A DNA stretch of 64,000 nt, taken from the NCBI RefSeq assembly GCF_046546475.1, contig NZ_JBKGXS010000004.1, positions 1-64,000 of the forward strand, read 5' to 3'. The notes under the pieces were generated by a model. It did not search any database. It worked only from the letters and a program-made list of their open reading frames with translations, and was not told the DNA's origin. A program made the position numbers and the translations under genes. Positions 1-8,416 of this stretch are shown piece after piece. The stretch's first letter is position 1; each line of letters opens with the position of its first letter. Origin of the DNA: Pseudonocardia phyllosphaerae (GTDB lineage: Bacteria > Actinomycetota > Actinomycetes > Mycobacteriales > Pseudonocardiaceae).

Positions 1-372
1 CGTCTGCGCTCGGTCCTGTCCAACACGATGGTGCTGCGCGAGGGGACCCCGTGGCTCGCGCTCGGGTCGCCGGGCAACGTGTACTGCACCGTGCCGCAGG
101 TGCTGTCCAACATCCTCGACTTCGGGATGGATCCCTACGACGCCGACGACGCGCCGCGCTGCCTGCCCTACGCCGACGATCACACGATCTCGATCGAGAG
201 CCGGGTGCGCCCCGGGGTGGCCGACGGCCTCGCCCGGCTGGGGGTGCTGCTCAATCCGTTGCCCGCCTACGACTACCACATGGGCACCTACCAGATGAGC
301 TGGCGCTCCGATGACGGTGTCCTGCACGGCTGTACCGGACCGCGCCGCGAGGGCGTGGCGGCCGGGTTCTGA
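1..372 (+). CDS. ggt: gamma-glutamyltransferase, C-terminal fragment (5' end outside window)
   Basis: The reading frame is open from base 1 and ends with TGA at 370-372, so only the last 123 residues are visible. They match the end of the small subunit of gamma-glutamyltranspeptidase family enzymes, which hydrolyse or transfer the gamma-glutamyl group of glutathione-like compounds. Seen directly are GSPGN (substrate-binding glycine loop), PQVLSNILDFGMDP and the DAPR motif, all in the family order. The autocatalytic Thr and the large subunit lie upstream of the window. A PucR-type regulator follows 68 bases later on the same strand and could control it; that link is inference. Confidence 0.85.
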   Translation, partial: RLRSVLSNTMVLREGTPWLALGSPGNVYCTVPQVLSNILDFGMDPYDADDAPRCLPYADDHTISIESRVRPGVADGLARLGVLLNPLPAYDYHMGTYQMSWRSDDGVLHGCTGPRREGVAAGF

Positions 373-440
373 GACCCGGGAGGAGACCTCGGACGAACCG
401 GCACGATGATCGTGCCGACGTGGACGGGAGGATCGCGCCG

Positions 441-1643
441 ATGACGGACGACGGTCTGCAGGAGATCGTCGACGAGCTCGCCCAGCGGCTCCAGCGCTCG
501 GTCGCGATCGACGATCCGGCAATCCGCCTGCTGGCCGCGAGCCGACATTTCGGGGACGAGGACCCGGTACGGGTGACCTCGGTCCTCAACAGGTCGGTGA
601 GCCCCGACCTCACCGAGGAGGTGCTCGGGCACGGCATCGCGACCTGGACGCGGCCGGGACACGTGGTCATCCCGGCCGAGAACTCACTGCCCAGGCTGTG
701 CGCTCCGGTGCGCTGCAACGGTCTTCTGCTGGGCTACCTGTGGCTGATCGACACCGCTGCCACGCTCGCCCCGGACCAGATCGCCTCGACCGAGGACGCC
801 GCCGCGAGGGCCGGGGTCGTGCTCTACCGGCGGCTGATCCTGCACGAGCGTTCCCAGGCGCGCCACGAGGCGATCCTGCGGGAGCTGGTCTCCTCCGACC
901 GTGCGGCCCGCGTCCAGGCTGCCGAGGACCTGCGTGCGGAGAACCTGTTTCCCGAGCGCCGGACGTCGTTCCGCGTCATGGGCGTCCAGGTCGAGGGTGG
1001 CGACGACGCGTCGGCCGTCGCGCTCGAGTCCGCCGTCGAGGAGGGTGTGCGCGCCGGCGACGACGTCGCCCTCACCGTGGCGAATCGGTCGAGAGCGTGG
1101 ATCCTCCACTCCGTACGGCCGGGCGAGGTGCCGGTCGACCCCATCAGCGACCGGATCCTCGCCCGGTTCCGGTCGCTGGCCGGGGACGGGGCGCAGGTGG
1201 TGATCGGCGTCGGCTCCGCCGTCGAGGAGCTCGAGTCCGTGGTGGACTCCCACCGGCACGCGTTCCTGGCCGCCCGTGCCGCCCTGCTCGTCCCCGCGAT
1301 CGGCCCGGTGGCCCGGTGGGGCGAGCTGGGCCCGTACGAGGTGCTGCTCAAGCTCCCCGTCGACGACCTCCTGCTCGCGTCGCAGGTGCCCGCGCTGGCC
1401 GCACTGGAGCGGCACGATCCGCACGGCGTGCTGATCGAGACGCTCGAGGCGTACTTCGACCACGCGGGCGACGTCCGGAGCACCGCCGAGCTGCTGTGCG
1501 TCCACCGAGCGACGCTCTACCACCGGCTCAAGCGCATCGAGACGCACACCGGCTACCGGCTGAGCCGCGGGGACGACTGCCTGACGCTGCACCTGGGGCT
1601 CAAGCTGCGTGCTCTCGCCATGGCCTACCGGCACCGATCCTGA
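441..1643 (+). CDS. PucR/CdaR-type transcriptional regulator
   Basis: This 400-residue protein ends in the helix-turn-helix typical of PucR/CdaR regulators: about residues 335-395 include AYFDHAGDVRSTAELLCVHR and ATLYHRLKRIETHTGYRL. The N-terminal half looks like a GAF-like ligand-sensing region and the middle like a degenerate GGDEF-type domain, as usual in this family. The start is taken as ATG 441 because GGGAGGA at 426-432 sits 8 bases upstream; a GTG at 420 would add seven residues but has no such site. It lies just after ggt on the same strand and converges on the FAD oxidoreductase. PucR proteins usually activate nearby catabolic genes; the ligand here is unknown. Confidence 0.85.
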   Translation: MTDDGLQEIVDELAQRLQRSVAIDDPAIRLLAASRHFGDEDPVRVTSVLNRSVSPDLTEEVLGHGIATWTRPGHVVIPAENSLPRLCAPVRCNGLLLGYLWLIDTAATLAPDQIASTEDAAARAGVVLYRRLILHERSQARHEAILRELVSSDRAARVQAAEDLRAENLFPERRTSFRVMGVQVEGGDDASAVALESAVEEGVRAGDDVALTVANRSRAWILHSVRPGEVPVDPISDRILARFRSLAGDGAQVVIGVGSAVEELESVVDSHRHAFLAARAALLVPAIGPVARWGELGPYEVLLKLPVDDLLLASQVPALAALERHDPHGVLIETLEAYFDHAGDVRSTAELLCVHRATLYHRLKRIETHTGYRLSRGDDCLTLHLGLKLRALAMAYRHRS

Positions 1644-1691
1644 GCTGTGTGCTCTCGCCGTTCAGTCGCATCTCCCCAGCCCATCACGTCT

Positions 1692-2987
1692 CTAGCCCAT
1701 CACGGTGCCCGACGTCCCGGTGTCGACCTTGCGGCGTCGGGAGAACGCGCCGAGATCGATCGTCTGGCCGGTGTGCCCGCACCGGAACTGCACCGGATCG
1801 GCGTCGTGGTCGCGTCCACCCTCGACCTGTTCGACGATGGCGGCCAGGAACCCGCCGGCCAGCGGGGCGTTCTTGAACTGGTTGCCGCTCGTGCCGATCG
1901 CGACGTAGTAGCCGTCCAGCTCGGTGCGGTCGTAGATCGGGGTCCAGTCGTCGGCGACGTCGTAGACGCCCACCACGCCGCGGGGCCGGCTCGGGACGGC
2001 CAGCTCGGTCAGGCGCCGCGCCGCCCGGGTCACCTGCGCGTCGAACACGGCCGCGGTGGGGTAGGGGTGTGTTTCGTCGGGATCCTCGAGCCAGTCCAAG
2101 GTGTCGCACTCGGGTTCGGTACCCCCGACCAGCAGACCGCCTCCGACCTCGCCGCGCATGTAGGTACCGAGGTCCATGTCGGCGATGCTGATGCCGGGTG
2201 AGCCGGCCGGGGCGTAGCCGTCCGGCGCGGTGGCGTGTGCGACCTCCTGACGCAACGGGCGCACGCCGACCGTGAAGTCCGAGCCGACACCGGCCAGCCG
2301 GTTGAGTGCTCCGGACCAGGGCCCGGTCGCGTTGACGACGGTACGACAGCCGACGGTGCTGCCGTCGTCGAGCCGGACACCGGTGACGCGCCCGTCGGCG
2401 GTGTCGATCCCGACCACGGCGGTGCGCAGGCGGAACCGCGCGCCGTGGTGGGCCGCGGCCGCGGCCAGGTTCTCCGCGGCGAGCTGCGGGTCGCCGACGT
2501 ATCCGGCGTCCGGTGTGTACACCGCACCCAGCTCACCCGTCGGCCCGTCCCAGAACCGGTCGTCGTCGATGCACCGGGGCGGCCAGTACCGGCCGGCGTC
2601 GATGCCCGGGATCCGGCGGCGCAGGGTGGCGCTGTCCCACTCCTCGTAGGGCACGCCGACCTCGTCGAACAGGTTCACGTACGCCGCGCGGGGAGCGAGC
2701 TCCACGTCGAGCATGGCGAGCCCGCAGCGCTCGTAACGGACCAGTTCGCCGACGTCGCAACCGAGGTGCTCGCCCCAGTGCTGCCAGCAGTGCTGCGACT
2801 CCCAGGCCGTCGCGACGCCGGCTCGGGTGGAGAAGTTGAACCGCACGACTGCGCTCGACGAGCTCGTCGAGCCGTACCCCACGGCCCCCGCCTTGTCGAC
2901 GACGAGCACCTGCCGACCGGACCGGGCGAGCTCGAGCGCGATCGACGCCCCGATCACGCCGGCTCCCACGACAACGTCCAGGTTCAT
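1692..2987 (-). CDS. FAD-dependent oxidoreductase (DAO family, sarcosine/glycine oxidase-like)
   Basis: The 431-residue protein begins almost at once with a Rossmann dinucleotide-binding motif (GAGVIG, residues 8-13) and continues with the D-amino-acid oxidase fold, including GYGSTSSSSAVVRFNFS for flavin binding and a C-terminal region with GTSGNQFKNAP. Such enzymes oxidise a C-N bond of an amino acid or N-methylated amine using FAD. The substrate cannot be read from sequence. The start at 2987 places the Rossmann motif at the N-terminus as normal; an in-frame ATG at 3080 would add 31 poorly conserved residues. The gene stands alone on the minus strand. Its 3' end carries an 11-base direct repeat with the gap beyond it (1678-1688 and 1694-1704). 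Confidence 0.85.
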   Translation of the reverse strand: MNLDVVVGAGVIGASIALELARSGRQVLVVDKAGAVGYGSTSSSSAVVRFNFSTRAGVATAWESQHCWQHWGEHLGCDVGELVRYERCGLAMLDVELAPRAAYVNLFDEVGVPYEEWDSATLRRRIPGIDAGRYWPPRCIDDDRFWDGPTGELGAVYTPDAGYVGDPQLAAENLAAAAAHHGARFRLRTAVVGIDTADGRVTGVRLDDGSTVGCRTVVNATGPWSGALNRLAGVGSDFTVGVRPLRQEVAHATAPDGYAPAGSPGISIADMDLGTYMRGEVGGGLLVGGTEPECDTLDWLEDPDETHPYPTAAVFDAQVTRAARRLTELAVPSRPRGVVGVYDVADDWTPIYDRTELDGYYVAIGTSGNQFKNAPLAGGFLAAIVEQVEGGRDHDADPVQFRCGHTGQTIDLGAFSRRRKVDTGTSGTVMG

Positions 2988-3148
2988 GCGTCCAGTCTGG
3001 GCGGCGCATCCGGCGTGGACATCCATCGGACGCCGAACACTGCGGCCGTCCGGTGCGACAGAGGTCGTCTCATCCGGCATCGCGCAGGTGGAGCGCAGAC
3101 TGGTTTTGTCATAACGTGCATTATCGGCTCAACGGATAACGCCGAGCC

Positions 3149-3190
3149 GGACGGCGGGAGGGGTCTTCCCGAGGCCTCGTCCCGCCGTCC
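3149..3190 (-). terminator. intrinsic terminator-like hairpin downstream of the DUF3072 gene
   Basis: Bases 3149-3159 (ggacggcggga) pair perfectly with 3180-3190, an 11-bp GC-rich stem with a 20-base loop. It begins 21 bases past the stop of the minus-strand DUF3072 gene. There is no long U-tract, which is common for actinobacterial terminators. It overlaps a 15-base tandem repeat. Confidence 0.55.
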
Positions 3191-3211
3191 TTCGTTCCGC
3201 CGTCCTTCGTT
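3182..3211. repeat. 15-bp tandem repeat, two perfect copies
   Basis: The unit ccgccgtccttcgtt occurs at 3182-3196 and again at 3197-3211. The second copy ends on the first base of the DUF3072 stop codon (read on the minus strand), and the first overlaps the arm of the terminator-like hairpin. It looks like a local slippage duplication; no function is proposed. Confidence 0.8.
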
Positions 3212-3456
3212 CACTGCCCGCGGCCGGTCGCGTCCTGCAGCTCGTCGATGCGCCGCGACGCCTCGGCCTTGCTCATCGCGTCCAGGTTCTCCGGCGCGTC
3301 CTGTCCGGCCTGCTGCAGCAGCGTCTCCAGATACGAGCGCTGCGGACCTGTCATGGGCTCGTCGCCGGTGGTCCAGTTCGCCGGATCCTTCTCGGCGCCG
3401 GCGGTCGGGTCGGCGCTGTCCGTGTTGTGGTTCTCCGCGCTGTGATCATTGGTCAT
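3211..3456 (-). CDS. DUF3072 domain protein
   Basis: A small acidic, cytoplasmic protein of 81 residues. After a disordered N-terminus rich in Asp, Asn and Glu, residues 28-78 carry the DUF3072 signature TTGDEPMTGPQRSYLETLLQ followed by MSKAEASRRIDELQ. The family is widespread in actinobacteria and some proteobacteria and has no established function; the second motif resembles the helix pair of small DNA-associated or scaffold domains, which is only an impression. The ATG at 3454-3456 is chosen because the frame upstream is an unconserved overlap with the opposite-strand gene. It is divergent from the LigD-like gene and is followed by its own hairpin. Confidence 0.8.
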   Translation of the reverse strand: MTNDHSAENHNTDSADPTAGAEKDPANWTTGDEPMTGPQRSYLETLLQQAGQDAPENLDAMSKAEASRRIDELQDATGRGQ

Positions 3457-3569
3457 GGTTCGAACATATCTTCGGTTCCCCGCGCCCGCACGTCGAGCCG
3501 GGCCGGACACGTCCGTACTGTCATAACGGGAGCCCGGTCGTTGTCGGTCCCCTTCACTAGGCTCGGCGC

Positions 3570-5516
3570 GTGCCCCTCGACGAGTACCGCCGCAAGCGCG
3601 ACCGTCGGCGCACGCCCGAGCCCGTCCCGGAGGACGACGCCGCGGCGGGCAGGACCGGCGACCGCTTCGTGATCCAGGAGCACCATGCGACGGCGCTGCA
3701 CTGGGACCTGCGCCTGGAACGTGACGGCGTCCTGGCGTCCTGGGCGGTGCCCAAGGGACTGCCGACCGATCCGGAGACCGTGCGGATGGCGGTGCGCACC
3801 GAGGACCATCCGCTGGAGTATCTCGACTTCCACGGCACCATCCCCCGCGGCGAGTACGGCGGCGGCACGATGTCGATCTGGGATGCCGGTCGTTATGACA
3901 CCGAGAAGTGGTCGGACCGGGAGGTCGCCGTCGTGCTGCACGGCGACCGGGCCCGCGGCCGCTTCGTCCTGCTGCACCGTCCCGCGGAACGCGCCGACCG
4001 CTGGCTGCTGCGCCGCACCCGCGAACAGCCGGACCTCGGCACTCCGGACGAGGCGCACACACCGCTCCCCCGTGACCCGCGCCTGACCGTCCCGGTCCGT
4101 GCCGGCGCCCTCCCTTCCGATGACGGCTGGCGGGTCCGCCCCCGCTTCGGCGGCCGCCGCGTGCTGGTCCGCTCCGACGGCGGTCGCGCCACGCTGCACC
4201 CCGTCGACGCCGGTGGCGCACCCGGGGACCCGCTGGAGCTGCCGTCCGGGCTGCGTGGGCTCGGCCCCGCCCTGGGCGCCGGCGGGCACCTGCTCGACGC
4301 CGAGCTGACCGTCCGCGGCGAGCTGTGGGTCGCCGACGTGCTGCACACCGGCGGGCGCGACGTCCGGGACCTGGGCCTCGGCGAGCGCCGCGCGCTGCTG
4401 GAAGCGCTGCCGGTCGAGGGCCCGCACCGCCGGATCGCGCCGCTGTACCCGAACGCCGGGGCGACGCTGCTCGACGCCGTCCGTGCCCAGGGGCTGCCCG
4501 GTGTCGTCGCGGTCCGGGACGGCTCGCCCTACCGCGGCGGCCCCGACGACGACTGGCAGGAGATCGACGTGCGCGGCGCCGGCACGACCGTCCCGCCGCG
4601 CCGCGACGGCCTCGGCCGAGCGACGCTCAGCAACCCGGACAAGGTGCTCTACCCGGCGACGGGGACGACGAAGGCGCAGGTCCTGGGCTACTACCTGGCC
4701 GTCGCCGAGGCGATGCTCCCGCACCTCGACGGCCGCCCGGTCACCCTCAAACGCTGGCCGGACGGGGTCGACGGGCCGTCGTTCTTCGAGAAGAACGTGT
4801 CCCGGCACGCGCCGACCTGGTTGCGCACCGCCCGCGTCGGCACCCCCGGCGGGCGCTCGGAGTCAGCGGACTTCCCGGTCATCTCCGACGACGAGGGCCT
4901 GGCCTGGGCGGCCAACCTCGCCGCCCTGGAGCTGCACGTGCCGCAGTGGCGCCTCGGTCCGCGCGACGGCCGCCACCCGCCGGACCGGGTGGTGTTCGAC
5001 CTCGACCCGGGCGAGGGCACCGACGTGCTCGACTGCGCCCGCGTCGCGGTGCAGGTGCGCGACCTGCTCGCCGGGCACGGCCTGCCGGTGTACCCCTCGA
5101 CGTCGGGCGGGAAGGGCATGCAGCTCTACCTGCCGGTGCGGGTGACCGAGCCGGAGCGGACCGCGGAGTTCGCCCGGGAGGTCGCCGAACGGCTCGCCGC
5201 CGAGCACCCGAAGCAGGTCATCGCCGTGATGACCCGGGCCCGGCGCCGCGGGAAGGTCTTCGTCGACTGGAGCCAGAACAACCCGGCCAAGACCACGATC
5301 GCGTCGTACTCGCTGCGCGGGCGGGAGCGCCCGACCGTCGCGACCCCGCTGACCTGGGACGAGGTCGAGGGCGCCCGCGAGCCCGGGGACCTGGTGTTCA
5401 CCCTCGACGACCTGCCCGCGCGCCTGGAGGCCCACGGCGACCTGATGCGTCCCCTGCTGGACACCGAGGGTTTCCGCCTGCCCCGTGGTGGCGTCATCGG
5501 CGAGGTGCCAGGCTGA
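3570..5516 (+). CDS. LigD-type 3'-phosphoesterase and primase-polymerase with a degenerate central ligase-like domain
   Basis: This 648-residue protein resembles the bacterial NHEJ enzyme LigD in an unusual arrangement. Residues about 30-150 are the 3'-phosphoesterase with its metal and phosphate residues present (H38, H44, D46, R48, H80, and GTIPRGEYG). Residues about 345-640 are the archaeo-eukaryotic-type polymerase, with FDLDPGEG (D477, D479), STSGGKGMQLYLP and VDWSQN (D566). Between them (about 165-335) lies a stretch that aligns by eye with an ATP-dependent ligase adenylation domain but lacks the nucleophilic Lys: motif I reads RPRFGGRR, and motifs IV/V read PGVVAVR and DDWQEI. It starts with GTG. 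No Ku gene lies in the window. The phosphodiesterase gene follows 5 bases later, probably in the same transcript. Confidence 0.9.
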   Translation: MPLDEYRRKRDRRRTPEPVPEDDAAAGRTGDRFVIQEHHATALHWDLRLERDGVLASWAVPKGLPTDPETVRMAVRTEDHPLEYLDFHGTIPRGEYGGGTMSIWDAGRYDTEKWSDREVAVVLHGDRARGRFVLLHRPAERADRWLLRRTREQPDLGTPDEAHTPLPRDPRLTVPVRAGALPSDDGWRVRPRFGGRRVLVRSDGGRATLHPVDAGGAPGDPLELPSGLRGLGPALGAGGHLLDAELTVRGELWVADVLHTGGRDVRDLGLGERRALLEALPVEGPHRRIAPLYPNAGATLLDAVRAQGLPGVVAVRDGSPYRGGPDDDWQEIDVRGAGTTVPPRRDGLGRATLSNPDKVLYPATGTTKAQVLGYYLAVAEAMLPHLDGRPVTLKRWPDGVDGPSFFEKNVSRHAPTWLRTARVGTPGGRSESADFPVISDDEGLAWAANLAALELHVPQWRLGPRDGRHPPDRVVFDLDPGEGTDVLDCARVAVQVRDLLAGHGLPVYPSTSGGKGMQLYLPVRVTEPERTAEFAREVAERLAAEHPKQVIAVMTRARRRGKVFVDWSQNNPAKTTIASYSLRGRERPTVATPLTWDEVEGAREPGDLVFTLDDLPARLEAHGDLMRPLLDTEGFRLPRGGVIGEVPG

Positions 5517-5521
5517 CCGGC

Positions 5522-6313
5522 GTGCCGCACCCCTATCTCGACGGCCCGTACCCGCGCGCCTACGCCCACCGCGGCTGGCACCTCGGCGAGCTCACCGGCT
5601 GCGAGAACACCGTCGCCGCGTTCGTCGCGGCCGCCGACCACGGCCTCGGCTACGTCGAGATGGACGTGCACACCAGCGCCGACGGTGTCCCGTTCGTGCA
5701 CCACGACCCCACGCTGGACCGCACCACCGACGCGACGGGCGCGATCGCCGACCGCACCGCGGCCGAGCTGGACACCGTCCTGGTCACCGGCACCGCCCGC
5801 AACGAGCCGCTGCCGCGCCTGGCCGACGCTCTCGCCGCGATCCCCGGGATCCGGGTGACGATCGAGCTCAAGTCCGACTCCGCCGTGCTGCCCACCCTCG
5901 GCGTGCTCGACGAGGGCGGCGACTTCGACCGGGTGTGCCTGGGCTCGTTCTCCGGGCGGCGGCTGCAGCGCGCCCGCGACGCGGCAGGCGAGAAGCTCTG
6001 CACCTCGATGGGCGCGCTCGCGATCACCGCGCTGCGCGCCAGGGCCTGGGGTGTGCCGTCGGCACTGCTGCCTGCCCCGTCCGGGGTGTTCGCGCAGGTC
6101 CCGCCCACGCACGGGCCGATCCCGGTCGCGGCGGATCCGCGGTTCGTCGCCGCCGCCCACGGCCTCGGCCGCGAGGTGCACGTGTGGACCGTCGACGCCG
6201 TCGCGGACATGCACCGCCTGCTCGACGACGGCGTCGACGGCCTGCTCTCCGACCGCCCGGACCTGCTGCTGGAGGTCGTCTCCGCGCGCCCCGGCACGCC
6301 CTGGGCGCGGTAG
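5522..6313 (+). CDS. glycerophosphodiester phosphodiesterase
   Basis: The 263-residue protein has the GDPD TIM-barrel catalytic residues in order: HRG (H16), ENT, EMD (E46, D48) and HHDPTLDRTT (H61), then IELK and the C-terminal VHVWTVD and GVDGLLSDRPDLL strands. Such enzymes hydrolyse glycerophosphodiesters to an alcohol and glycerol-3-phosphate. No signal peptide or membrane segment is visible, so it probably acts in the cytoplasm. The start is GTG 5522, just 5 bases after the LigD-like stop; the larger open frame upstream is a shadow of that gene. The close spacing suggests cotranscription, though no functional link is known. Confidence 0.93.
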   Translation: MPHPYLDGPYPRAYAHRGWHLGELTGCENTVAAFVAAADHGLGYVEMDVHTSADGVPFVHHDPTLDRTTDATGAIADRTAAELDTVLVTGTARNEPLPRLADALAAIPGIRVTIELKSDSAVLPTLGVLDEGGDFDRVCLGSFSGRRLQRARDAAGEKLCTSMGALAITALRARAWGVPSALLPAPSGVFAQVPPTHGPIPVAADPRFVAAAHGLGREVHVWTVDAVADMHRLLDDGVDGLLSDRPDLLLEVVSARPGTPWAR

Positions 6314-6369
6314 GGCCCGCGGTAGAGCTACGGAGGTCCGGTGCCGGAGCGTGGCGATACGCTCGCCCG

Positions 6370-7695
6370 GTGACCGACGCCGTGACCGCGCCGCCCCGTT
6401 CCCGCGTGTGGGCGTGGGGCCTGTGGGACTGGGGCTCGTCCGGGTTCCAGCACATCGCTCTGACGTTCGTGTTCTCGGTGTACCTGACCGGCTCGGTCGG
6501 CAAGGACCTGCCCGGCCCGGTGAGCGCGAACAGCTGGCTCGCCTGGTCGACCGCCGCGGCCGGGCTGCTGATCGCGGTGCTGGCCCCGGTGATCGGGCAG
6601 AGTGCGGACCGCCGCGGCCGGCGGCTGCGCGCCACCGGGGTGTGGACGGCGCTGGTCGTCGTCTGCATGGTCGGCATGTTCTGGGTGCGCGACGACTGGT
6701 CCTACCTGTGGCTGGGTCTGCTGCTGCTGGGCCTGGCGTCGATCTTCGTCGAGCTGGCCTACGTCTCCTACTACGCCCTGATGGCGCAGGTGTCGACGCC
6801 GCGCACGGTCGGCTGGGTGTCCGGCTTCGGCTGGGCACTGGGCTACGTCGGCGGGATCGTGCTGCTGCTGGCGGTGTACCTGCTGTTCCTCTCCGGCGAC
6901 GGCGGCCTGCTCGGCGTCCCGAGCGCCGGCGGGCTGGACGTGCGGATCTCGGTGCTGGTCGCGGCGGTGTGGTTCGCGGTGTTCGCGGTGCCGATGTTCC
7001 TGGTCGTGCCGGAGACCCCGCCCGCGGTGCCCGGTGCGCCGAAGCTGGGTGTCGCCGGGGCGTACCGGGCGCTGTTCGCGCAGCTGCGCGAGCTGTACCG
7101 CTCCGACCGGCACACGCTGTACTTCCTGGGTGCCAGCGCGCTCTACCGGGACGCGGTGAACGCGATCTTCTCCTTCGGCGGGGTCCTCGCCGTCACCGTC
7201 TACGGGCTCGCGCCCGGGCAGGTGCTGGTGTTCGGGGTCGCGGTGAACGTCGTCGCCGCGATCGGAGCGCTCGCGGGGGGCAGGCTCGACGACCGGCTGG
7301 GCTCGAAGACGGTCGTCGTCGCCTCGCTGGTCGGGCTGATCGTCGTCGCCGTGGTGCTGCTGGTCGTCTCCGGGCCGACGCTGTTCTGGGTGTTCGGCCT
7401 GGGGCTGGGGCTGTTCGTGGGGCCGGTGCAGGCGTCGTCGCGGTCGTTCCTGCTGCGGGCGTGCCCGGACGGCCAGGAGGGCCAACTGTTCGGTCTCTAC
7501 GCCACGACCGGCCGCGCGGTCTCGTTCGTCGCGCCCGCGTTGATCGGGTTGTTCACCTGGTTGTTCGCCTCGGACCGGGCCGGGACGGTCGGGATCGTGC
7601 TCGTGCTCGTCGCGGGGCTGGTGGCGCTGCTGCCGGTCCGCTCCCCCGCACAGCCCGCCGCGGAGAGACCCGCATCCCCGGTCTCACCTGCATGA
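6370..7695 (+). CDS. MFS transporter, UMF1/Atg22-like family
   Basis: A 441-residue integral membrane protein with about twelve hydrophobic segments. The start WAWGLWDWGSSGFQHIALTF and the loop GQSADRRGRR after the second helix pair are characteristic of the UMF1 (Vps22p/Atg22-like) branch of the major facilitator superfamily, as is ELAYVSYYALMAQVSTP followed by VGWVSGFGWALGYVGG. Members are thought to export small metabolites such as amino acids; the substrate here is not predictable. GTG 6370 is the first in-frame start that precedes the conserved N-terminus. It ends 285 bases before rbpA. Confidence 0.88.
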   Translation: MTDAVTAPPRSRVWAWGLWDWGSSGFQHIALTFVFSVYLTGSVGKDLPGPVSANSWLAWSTAAAGLLIAVLAPVIGQSADRRGRRLRATGVWTALVVVCMVGMFWVRDDWSYLWLGLLLLGLASIFVELAYVSYYALMAQVSTPRTVGWVSGFGWALGYVGGIVLLLAVYLLFLSGDGGLLGVPSAGGLDVRISVLVAAVWFAVFAVPMFLVVPETPPAVPGAPKLGVAGAYRALFAQLRELYRSDRHTLYFLGASALYRDAVNAIFSFGGVLAVTVYGLAPGQVLVFGVAVNVVAAIGALAGGRLDDRLGSKTVVVASLVGLIVVAVVLLVVSGPTLFWVFGLGLGLFVGPVQASSRSFLLRACPDGQEGQLFGLYATTGRAVSFVAPALIGLFTWLFASDRAGTVGIVLVLVAGLVALLPVRSPAQPAAERPASPVSPA

Positions 7696-7883
7696 ACGGT
7701 GTCGCGGGTGCCGGGACACGAACCCCGGCGTGAACAGTGCGCTAACGCCCCGTGATCAGCGTCACAGACGGCTGACACGTCACATTGGCGTGTGTAAAGG
7801 GGCCGGATAGGGCACTCTGGCACATCGGGCACACGCTGGGTTACCCCCGGGTACTACCGGGAGTTCACGTGTGCCCTGCCATC

Positions 7884-7910
7884 GGGAATGAGCGTAGCTC
7901 CACGAACGTT
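7884..7910 (+). promoter_or_regulatory. sigma-R/SigH-type promoter upstream of rbpA
   Basis: GGGAAT at 7884-7889, an 18-base spacer, and GTT at 7908-7910 match the consensus of thiol-stress ECF sigma factors (Streptomyces SigR, mycobacterial SigH/SigE: GGAAT-N18-GTT). It lies about 70 bases before the rbpA start. In Streptomyces coelicolor rbpA is a known SigR target, so the match is in the expected place. Activity has not been shown here. Confidence 0.65.
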
Positions 7911-7980
7911 ACACCCGGTGGCGGCGACGTAACTGTCGAGGTGCCGCCGCCTCGACACTGAGCAAGGAGGGTGACGACGC

Positions 7981-8322
7981 ATGGCCGACCGCGTTCTGCG
8001 TGGCAGCCGGCTCGGGGCTGTCAGCTACGAGACCGACCGCAACCACGACCTGGCGCCGCGGCAGATGGTCCGTTATGTGTCCGAGTCCGGCCACGAGTTC
8101 GAGGTGCCGTTCGCCAACGACGCCGAGCCGCCGGCCACCTGGGAGTCCCCCCAGGGTGGTGTCGGCCGCCGCGTCGACGGGGTGGAGCCGGAGGGCAAGA
8201 AGGCCAAGCCGCCGCGCACGCACTGGGACATGCTCCTGGAGCGCCGCTCCGTCGCCGAGCTGGAGGAGCTGCTCAACGAGCGGCTCGAGCTGCTGCGGGA
8301 GCGTCGCGCCGAGATCGCCTGA
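7981..8322 (+). CDS. rbpA: RNA polymerase-binding protein RbpA
   Basis: The 113-residue sequence is RbpA, which binds RNA polymerase and the group 1 sigma factor and stabilises the open complex. The N-terminal tail (VLRGSRLGAVSYETDRNHDL), core (SGHEFEVPFANDAEPPATWE) and C-terminal sigma-interaction domain (HWDMLLERRSVAELEELLNE) are all present. It contains no cysteine at all, so it cannot form the zinc site seen in some RbpA proteins. A strong AAGGAGG at 7964-7970 fixes the ATG. It converges on ppm1, the same pairing as in mycobacteria, and has a sigma-R-like promoter and a strong terminator. Confidence 0.96.
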   Translation: MADRVLRGSRLGAVSYETDRNHDLAPRQMVRYVSESGHEFEVPFANDAEPPATWESPQGGVGRRVDGVEPEGKKAKPPRTHWDMLLERRSVAELEELLNERLELLRERRAEIA

Positions 8323-8340
8323 CCCGGGCACACGCACGTC

Positions 8341-8380
8341 ACGGAAGCCGGGATCCCCTCGCGGGGGTCCCGGCTTCCGT
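8341..8380 (+). terminator. rbpA: intrinsic terminator after rbpA
   Basis: A near-perfect hairpin: acggaagccggga (8341-8353) pairs with 8368-8380, extended by cccc/gggg and closed by a short tcgc loop. It is followed by tctgtt. It sits 18 bases after the rbpA stop and could also act on the converging ppm1 transcript. Confidence 0.85.
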
Positions 8381-8416
8381 TCTGTTCGGGGCCGGTGGGT
8401 CGGAACGGGCCGGGGG

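Noticed and set aside
1678..1704. 11-base direct repeat at the convergent ends of the PucR and oxidoreductase genes as an attachment site
   Set aside because: No integrase or tRNA is near, and the copies are only 16 bases apart; most likely a local duplication.
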